From Prevotella sp. (GTDB taxonomy: Bacteria > Bacteroidota > Bacteroidia > Bacteroidales > Bacteroidaceae), in assembly GCA_016285075.1 (NCBI GenBank), contig JAEEQB010000005.1, positions 1 to 64,000 of the forward strand: a DNA stretch of 64,000 nt, read 5' to 3'. A program made the translations under genes and the position numbers. Positions 57,700 through 64,000 of this stretch are shown one piece after another (the first letter of the stretch is position 1; the number at the start of each line of letters is the position of its first letter). The notes under the pieces were generated by a model that saw nothing but the letters and a program-made list of their open reading frames with translations, was not told where the DNA came from and made no database searches.

Positions 57700-58443
57700 A
57701 TGAGAAAAGGATTGCTTTTCATATTGTTGGTTCTTCTGCCTTTATTGTTATTCGGGCAGGAGATATACAGATCTTTCTTAGAGGAGGGAAAAGTATGGAC
57801 GTATCATTACTATAATGATATGACAGGAAGAGAGTTCTATAAGTCCTTGACCATAGCAGGTGACACTGTTATAGATGACAAGAGCTACAAGCGAATCGTA
57901 GATGTGGCTACAGGAAACTATGAGTATGCTATACGCGAGGATGGAAAGAAGGTTTATTGTATCTATGCGAACTATGAATCTAACGGAGAGAAATTGATTT
58001 ATGATTTCGGGCTGAACATAGGAGATACATTCAAGTTGTATGATGCAGACGAAACCGTAGACCCTTCCTCACGGGCAACAGTTGTCTCTGTGGATACCAT
58101 CGTGTTAGGGAATCGAGCCTTCCGAGTGATGGATGTTCGTCCTAACGACCAGTCGAGTTGGTCAAACTGGTGGGTAGAGGGTATTGGCAGTATGCATGGG
58201 ATTGCCAGTAATTCTTTATTACCAGGCAATGATTATACATTCTCTTACTGCCAAATCAATGGAGAAACCATATTGACGCATAAGAATGTCAGGACTGTTG
58301 GCATTCATCATCAACCCATCATCCACAAGGGTTCGTATTCTACGATTGATCCTCTGTTCGACCTCCAGGGCCGCCGCCGCCAGGGCGAGCCGCAAAGGAA
58401 GGGCGTGTATATCCGTGGTGGCAGGAAGTACGTGAGACCCTAG
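57700..58443 (+). CDS. Secreted hypothetical protein with C-terminal sorting-like tail
   Basis: Signal peptide; C-term FDLQGRRRQGEPQRKGVYIRGGRKYVRP. Confidence 0.6.
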   Translation: MRKGLLFILLVLLPLLLFGQEIYRSFLEEGKVWTYHYYNDMTGREFYKSLTIAGDTVIDDKSYKRIVDVATGNYEYAIREDGKKVYCIYANYESNGEKLIYDFGLNIGDTFKLYDADETVDPSSRATVVSVDTIVLGNRAFRVMDVRPNDQSSWSNWWVEGIGSMHGIASNSLLPGNDYTFSYCQINGETILTHKNVRTVGIHHQPIIHKGSYSTIDPLFDLQGRRRQGEPQRKGVYIRGGRKYVRP

Positions 58444-58490
58444 AGAGCCTCCGGCCTTGCAGGCGCTGAACCTATCGCTTTTAAGAAATG

Positions 58491-58538
58491 AATTGCGAAA
58501 GTTAAATTATTTTACTTTCTTTTTGCTATGAAAAAGGG
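58491..58538 (+). repeat. 48-bp dispersed repeat, copy B
   Basis: aattgcgaaagttaaattattttactttctttttgctatgaaaaaggg; 46/48 to reverse complement of 7005-7052. Confidence 0.9.
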
Positions 58539-58548
58539 TCATTGTGCC

Positions 58549-60159
58549 TTAGTCTCTGTTGGGTACGCTTAACTGCTCTAGCGCCTTGCGGACAATGTCG
58601 CTCTGCTCGTTGAAGATGGAGAAGTATTCACTCATGTCCCACAGGTCGCGGGCAATGAGGGCTTTCAGCTGTAGACGCAAGTAAGGCTGTGTACGCTCCA
58701 GCTCCGCATCGTCCTTTGGTTCTATCTTCTGTTTTTTCCCCTCGGCAATGATCTCATCGACAAGTGCCTTCGGAACTTCAAACTGCTGCTTGAAAGTTTC
58801 AAACTGCGGATACTGTTTCTTCAGTTCCTTGCGGTGATTGTCAACATAGCGCAGGCATTGCTGCAGGACGATGGACTTGGCTGCCAGCTGACGATGCAGC
58901 ATGGTGTAGCGGGTGGTGTCCAGAGGAACGAAGTAGTCAGGCATGATACCACCGCCACCATAGACGGTGCGGTGTTCACGCAGGGTCTCGAACTTCAGTG
59001 AATCGGCAAAGTGTATGCTGTCGGCATTGGTCAGCTCACCATGCTTCAGACGGTTCACCACGTCCATGGCATAGTCCGTCTGCTTGCCCTTCACATAAGG
59101 CTTCTGGATGCATCGGCCGGAGGGTGTGTAATAATGGGCAATGGTGAGCCGTATCATCGAACCATCGGGCAGGTCGATGGGGCGTTGTACGAGTCCCTTG
59201 CCAAAGGTGCGGCGTCCCACGACGAATCCACGGTCCTGGTCTTGGATGGCACCTGTCACAATCTCTGCGGCCGAGGCTGTATATTCGTCTACGAGCACTA
59301 CGACACGTCCCTGTTTGAAGCTGCCGTTGCCGTCAGCACGATAGTCACGGCGAGCCTGACGACGTCCCTGAGTATAGACGAGTAGGTCGCCTTTCTGCAG
59401 GAACTCGTTGGATATATCGGCAGCTGCCTGCAAATAGCCGCCGCCATTCTCCTGAAGGTCGAGTACCAGGTCTTTCATACCTTGTTTACGGAGTTTCTCC
59501 ATCGCTTCGACAAACTCCTGATAGGTGGTGGCACCAAAGTTGCCGATGCGGATATATCCGATTCCTGGCCTGATGATGTATGCAGCGTCAATGCTCTTGA
59601 CGGGAATCTTGTCGCGTACGACAGTGAACGTCAGCTGATCCTTTATGCCGCGGCGCACCACGCCGAGTTTTACCTTTGTATCCTTGGGACCGCGTAGACG
59701 TTTCATGATTTCCTCTTTCGACATCTTCACACCCGCAATGGCTGTGTCGTTGACGCTGATAATGCGGTCGCCGGCAATGATGCCCACCTTTTCTGACGGG
59801 CCATTGGTCACAGGCTGGATGACCAGCAGCGTGTCTTCTATCATGTTGAACTGCACACCGATGCCTTCGAAGTTGCCATTCAACGGCTCGTTCATGGCCT
59901 TCACCTCCTTTGGCGTAGAATACTGGGAATGGGGGTCGAGCTTCTCCAACATCCCGCGGATAGCATCCTCCACGAGTTTGGTCTCGTCCACACTGTCCAC
60001 ATAGAGGTTGGCTGTGGCCATCTCTGCTATCTGCAGCTTACGCAACGGGGAGTCCTCACTCATGTTGATGCGCATCTGCGCCCCAAGGGGGCTGAATGTG
60101 AAATAAAACAGAATCAATAAAACCCCCGTTATCAGTAGGGTGCCATTTCTTGTTTTCAT
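58549..60159 (-). CDS. S41 family C-terminal processing peptidase
   Basis: PDZ region GDRIISVNDTAIAGVKMS; VLVDEYTASAAEIVTGAIQDQDRGFVVGRRTFGKGLVQ. Confidence 0.93.
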   Translation of the reverse strand: MKTRNGTLLITGVLLILFYFTFSPLGAQMRINMSEDSPLRKLQIAEMATANLYVDSVDETKLVEDAIRGMLEKLDPHSQYSTPKEVKAMNEPLNGNFEGIGVQFNMIEDTLLVIQPVTNGPSEKVGIIAGDRIISVNDTAIAGVKMSKEEIMKRLRGPKDTKVKLGVVRRGIKDQLTFTVVRDKIPVKSIDAAYIIRPGIGYIRIGNFGATTYQEFVEAMEKLRKQGMKDLVLDLQENGGGYLQAAADISNEFLQKGDLLVYTQGRRQARRDYRADGNGSFKQGRVVVLVDEYTASAAEIVTGAIQDQDRGFVVGRRTFGKGLVQRPIDLPDGSMIRLTIAHYYTPSGRCIQKPYVKGKQTDYAMDVVNRLKHGELTNADSIHFADSLKFETLREHRTVYGGGGIMPDYFVPLDTTRYTMLHRQLAAKSIVLQQCLRYVDNHRKELKKQYPQFETFKQQFEVPKALVDEIIAEGKKQKIEPKDDAELERTQPYLRLQLKALIARDLWDMSEYFSIFNEQSDIVRKALEQLSVPNRD

Positions 60160-60350
60160 GATCTTTTCTCGCTTACTTGTTGGGGCGCAAAGGTACAAAA
60201 TAAAATGAAAACTCCACCTTATTGCACTACTTGATGTTGTTAACGAATGCAAATTTAGATGAATTTTTAGAGTTTACAGGCCTGTTGAGAAGAAAATGTC
60301 CGAAAATTTCGTACCTTTGCACCCTGTTAGGACACAAATTGCTAAAGACG

Positions 60351-61532
60351 ATGAGGCTTAGACTCTTTTCCATATACGCTCTGAACCGCACATATCCATT
60401 ACTATTGCTATTGGCTATGAGCGTTACCGTGGGTGGTTGTTTCAAGGATGAACCGCTGAACGCTGAGTGTGACATCCTGGAGGCGAGTGTCACCACCACC
60501 AGTATGACAGAGACTTTTTTCCATGAAAGCGATACCTTGGTACGCGTCGGTTCCGATGCTTCCATCATTACCTTTACCGTGCGCCGCACAGCCGACTTGA
60601 GCCACATGGCACCGAGATTCAGGATTACCGATGGAGCTACCATCGAGCCTGCCAGTGGCTCAGTGCATGACTTCAGCCAAGGACCTGTAGCCTATACCGT
60701 TACGTCGGAAGACCGGCAGTGGAGCCGCCGTTACGAGGTGGCGTTCCGTCCCGTGACAGTGACGGTGAACGATACCGTGCGCTACGATTTCGAGCACTAT
60801 GAGCTGGACGACAACTACAAACGCTTTTACGTATGGTACGAGGAGGAACCTGATGGCCGGCAGCCTATATGGGCATCTGGCAACGGCGGTTTCTTCATTG
60901 CCAACCAGAGCAAGGGCGCCGAGGACTATCCCACCACACCTAGCGACGGCGGTGTGGACGGCGGGAAGTGCCTTCGGCTGATGACCCTCGACACCGGTCC
61001 GTTGGGCCGTAGCACCGGACGCCCCATCGCAGCCGGGAACATGTTCCTTGGCAAGTTCAACGCCGAGCTGGCATTGCGCGATGCCCTTCATAGTACCGAG
61101 ATGGGGGTGCCCTTTACACAGCTGCCGCAGAAAGTCACAGGCTATTACCGCTACAAGCCGGGCACAGAGTACAGGAACAAGGCTCAGCAGGTGATGGCAA
61201 ATCGTACTGACAGTGCCGACATCTATGCTGTGCTCTATCGTAATCATGATGCCCAGGGGCAGCCTACCGTGCTCTATGGCGACAATGTGCTTACCAGTCC
61301 GCTCATCGTGCGGAAGGCACGTATAGACCTGGTGAAACCCACCGACGAATGGACCTTTTTCGAGTTGCCCTTCTCTGTGCTGGCACCTGTGGACGAAGAG
61401 CTTCTGCGTAATCGCGGCTACAATCTGGCGCTGGTGTTTGCTGCCAGTATCCACGGCGATGTGTTCGAGGGGGCCATCGGTTCCACTTTATTGATCGACA
61501 AAGTAACAATTATATGCTCCCACGAAGAATAA
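60351..61532 (+). CDS. PCMD domain-containing lipoprotein
   Basis: VTVGGCFKDEPLNAECDI lipobox; FYVWYEEEPDGRQPIWASGNGGFFIANQ..YPTTPSDGGVDGGKCLRLMT; PQKVTGYYRYKPGTEY. Confidence 0.85.
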   Translation: MRLRLFSIYALNRTYPLLLLLAMSVTVGGCFKDEPLNAECDILEASVTTTSMTETFFHESDTLVRVGSDASIITFTVRRTADLSHMAPRFRITDGATIEPASGSVHDFSQGPVAYTVTSEDRQWSRRYEVAFRPVTVTVNDTVRYDFEHYELDDNYKRFYVWYEEEPDGRQPIWASGNGGFFIANQSKGAEDYPTTPSDGGVDGGKCLRLMTLDTGPLGRSTGRPIAAGNMFLGKFNAELALRDALHSTEMGVPFTQLPQKVTGYYRYKPGTEYRNKAQQVMANRTDSADIYAVLYRNHDAQGQPTVLYGDNVLTSPLIVRKARIDLVKPTDEWTFFELPFSVLAPVDEELLRNRGYNLALVFAASIHGDVFEGAIGSTLLIDKVTIICSHEE

Positions 61533-61540
61533 AACTATCA

Positions 61541-62302
61541 ATGGCCTATCATCAATTGTCAATTGCCCTTGTCCTGCTACTGCTTGCCACGGGCGCTAAG
61601 GCCAGCCAACCGGCGGATGCTGATGGATGGAGGCTGTGCATCCGTGCCGGCTACAGTCTGGGAGCTACTACGCCAATAGGAATACCCGCCACCATCCGGA
61701 AACTGAACCGTTTTAACCTGTCGCCCAATGCGGTTGTCGGTCTCGATGCCACTCTTCCGTTTTCAGAACGGTGGGGACTGTTGACCGGACTGCACTTCGA
61801 GCATAAAGGCATGGATGTCACTGTCACCACCAAGGGCTACCACATGGCAATGGTGAAGGGTGGCGAGGAACTGGAGGGTGTCTATACAGGCCGCGTGGAA
61901 CAGCATGTGAAGGCATGGATGTTCAGCCTGCCGCTTCAGGCTACCTACAGTCTCTCGCAGTGTTGGCAGCTGAGGCTAGGTCCTTATTTCTCTGTGCTCA
62001 CGTCCAAGGCCTTCAACGGAGAGGTCTCTGACGGCTATCTGCGCAAGGACACGCCTACAGGCCAGAAGATAGAGATGGGACACGAGGCCGACGAGCGGGC
62101 CACCTACGACTTCTCGTCCAACATGCGCCGGCTGCAGGCTGGTCTCGACGTGGGCGCAGACTGTCAGCTGGCCAGCAGGATTGGTCTCAGCGCCGACCTC
62201 TCCTGGGGGCTCACAGGACTGATGCACAGCTCGTTCAAGACCGTGGAGCAGACGTTATATCCTATCTACGGCACAATCTCTGTAACATATCAACTGAAAT
62301 AA
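61541..62302 (+). CDS. PorT-family outer membrane beta-barrel protein
   Basis: RAGYSLGATTPIGIPATIRKLNRFNLSPNAVVGLDATLPFSERWGLLTGLHFEHKGMD. Confidence 0.8.
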   Translation: MAYHQLSIALVLLLLATGAKASQPADADGWRLCIRAGYSLGATTPIGIPATIRKLNRFNLSPNAVVGLDATLPFSERWGLLTGLHFEHKGMDVTVTTKGYHMAMVKGGEELEGVYTGRVEQHVKAWMFSLPLQATYSLSQCWQLRLGPYFSVLTSKAFNGEVSDGYLRKDTPTGQKIEMGHEADERATYDFSSNMRRLQAGLDVGADCQLASRIGLSADLSWGLTGLMHSSFKTVEQTLYPIYGTISVTYQLK

Positions 62303-62315
62303 AACAAATATCAGA

Positions 62316-63824
62316 ATGATGAAAAGAATTCTTTACTTCTTGATGGTTGCAGCAGCCACGCTGTCTGCTCACGCAACCGACTACACCGATCAGCTGCTGG
62401 TGCTGGTCAATGGCGATGGTGGTATTCAGCAGGCTACCATCTCAGTCAATGAACACAATGGCCTATATGACCTGAACCTCAAGAACTTTGTGCTGATGAA
62501 TGGCGAGGAACCCATGCCTGTTGGAAACGTTGAACTGAAGGACATCGTGCCGGAAGTTGCCGGTGATGCCATCTTCCTGCGTACTAATCAGAACATCACC
62601 ATTACCAACGGTGACCTGCCTGACGTGCTCTTCTGGATGGGTCCGACCCTCGGCGAGCTGCCGGTGATGGTGACAGCCGTGCTCAACGGTGACCGCCTGC
62701 GGGCCATCATCGACTTGGATCTCTCTCAGATGCTGGGACAGATAATCAATGTGTTCTTCGGCGAGTCACTGGTCTCGGGTACCGGTTATCACATCCCCAA
62801 TGGTGACTTCGAAGCCTGGCACACTTCGGCAGAAGGATATGTCGAGCCCAACGCCTGGCATTCTTTCGAGAGCGCCACTGGTGCATTGGCTTTACTGGCT
62901 GGACACCATTTAGAAAAAAGCGACAAGGGACGTGACAGATCTGCCTGTGCCCGCATCTTTGCTACTTCCATCTTTGGCATCGTTGCCAACGGAACCATGA
63001 CCACTGGACGTATGAACGCTGGTTCCATGATGGCCAGCAACGTCGACAATCACGCTTACATAGATATGAGCCAGACTGATGTCGACGGCAACGGAGACCC
63101 CTTCTATGTGGCTCTCAACAGCTGTCCCGACTCACTTGTGTTCTGGGTACAGTTCCATCAGGGCAGTGCTAACAGCGAACACCCTTATGCCACCGTCAGC
63201 GCTGTCATAACCGATGGCACCCGCTATCAGGACCCGGAGGACAAGGCCTACAGCAATGTGGTGGCACGGGCCTCCAACAATCAGATTTCCGTCACTGGCG
63301 ATGAATGGCGCCGCATCAGCATACCCTTTGTCTATACCGACAACAACGTGAAGCCTCGTGCCATCATGGTTACTATCTCTACCAACGCCGATCCCGGCCA
63401 AGGCAGTGGTGACGACGAGGTGCTCGTCGACGACCTCACACTGGTTTACAACAACCGTCTGGCCGCACTGTCAGTAGAAGGGTTCCAGCCCGATAGATTC
63501 GACTACAATGTGGATAAGCACATTGCCACCGATGCCCTCGACTTCAACCCTGCTGCCAACGGCAAGGGTGCCTACGTACTGGTGAAAGACAACGAAAATG
63601 AGGGTAGGATTGTCATCGATGTCTTTGCTGCTGACCTACGCTCACAAACGACCTATTACATCAACTATCCTAATAGTGCTGACGGCATAGAAAACCTTGC
63701 CGTTCGTCCTGTAGCAGCTGATACCTATTATAATATAAAGGGACAGCGTGTGGATAGCCCCCGGAAGGGTCATCTTTTCATTGTACGTCAACCCGATGGC
63801 AGCGTAAGAAAGGTTCTGAAATAA
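62316..63824 (+). CDS. Calycin-like + PCMD domain secreted protein
   Basis: YTDQLLVLVNGDGGIQQATISVNEHNGLYDLNLKNFVL; IPNGDFEAWHTSAEGYVEPNAWHSFESATG; C-term ADTYYNIKGQRVDSPRKGHLFIVRQPDGSVRKVLK. Confidence 0.75.
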   Translation: MMKRILYFLMVAAATLSAHATDYTDQLLVLVNGDGGIQQATISVNEHNGLYDLNLKNFVLMNGEEPMPVGNVELKDIVPEVAGDAIFLRTNQNITITNGDLPDVLFWMGPTLGELPVMVTAVLNGDRLRAIIDLDLSQMLGQIINVFFGESLVSGTGYHIPNGDFEAWHTSAEGYVEPNAWHSFESATGALALLAGHHLEKSDKGRDRSACARIFATSIFGIVANGTMTTGRMNAGSMMASNVDNHAYIDMSQTDVDGNGDPFYVALNSCPDSLVFWVQFHQGSANSEHPYATVSAVITDGTRYQDPEDKAYSNVVARASNNQISVTGDEWRRISIPFVYTDNNVKPRAIMVTISTNADPGQGSGDDEVLVDDLTLVYNNRLAALSVEGFQPDRFDYNVDKHIATDALDFNPAANGKGAYVLVKDNENEGRIVIDVFAADLRSQTTYYINYPNSADGIENLAVRPVAADTYYNIKGQRVDSPRKGHLFIVRQPDGSVRKVLK

Positions 63825-63925
63825 GGCGATCGCTCGATCCAGAGCGATGCCCATGACAGACATCTGCTTGGCCCTGCAGGCTGCTCTTGTCGGGGTCTGA
63901 TTTGTTAATCATCGCCTAAATTATA

Positions 63926-63959
63926 AATGGAGTCCACTCAAGAAGTGGACTCCATTTAT
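63926..63959 (+). terminator. Strong stem-loop terminator
   Basis: AAATGGAGTCCACT-caag-AAGTGGACTCCATTTATG. Confidence 0.75.
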
Positions 63960-64000
63960 GATTCCCTGATACTGCCGGCTTACTCCTCTTCTTCCGGACG

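Overview
The window looks like a Bacteroidales chromosome, probably Prevotella/Segatella-like. Evidence: Bacteroidetes -7 boxes (TAnnTTTG), SusC/SusD, BACON, PCMD and DUF4956 families, and C-terminal 'GIYILNG.KV' type tails. The core backbone includes sufC/sufD, sufS, rnhB, an M16 peptidase, comF, pyrE, argH and an S41 peptidase. It also carries a polyphosphate-polymerase/DUF4956 cluster, a SusC/SusD locus, large secreted proteins and one tRNA-Arg(CCT). An AT-rich accessory island at about 40.0-53.0 kb is bracketed by a 134-bp direct repeat (40036-40169 and 52829-52962). The island holds (i) a co-directional five-gene operon: XRE-like regulator, kinase-like/retropepsin fusion, PLD-family nuclease, HEPN (RNEILH) protein, unknown protein. 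This is my best candidate for a previously undescribed system, plausibly anti-phage. It also holds (ii) an AAA ATPase + TOPRIM/DUF4276-like pair (AbiL/PARIS-like) preceded by a strongly structured intergenic element, and (iii) decayed genes with clear frameshift or amber lesions. Other notable items: a SusC-type TonB-dependent receptor with an in-frame C-terminal OmpA-like domain, a 33-aa micro-ORF with its own promoter, RBS and terminator, a perfect 24-bp palindrome, a 22-bp-period GAGTTAACTC array, and two dispersed intergenic repeat families. All family calls come from reading the sequence; no database search was run.
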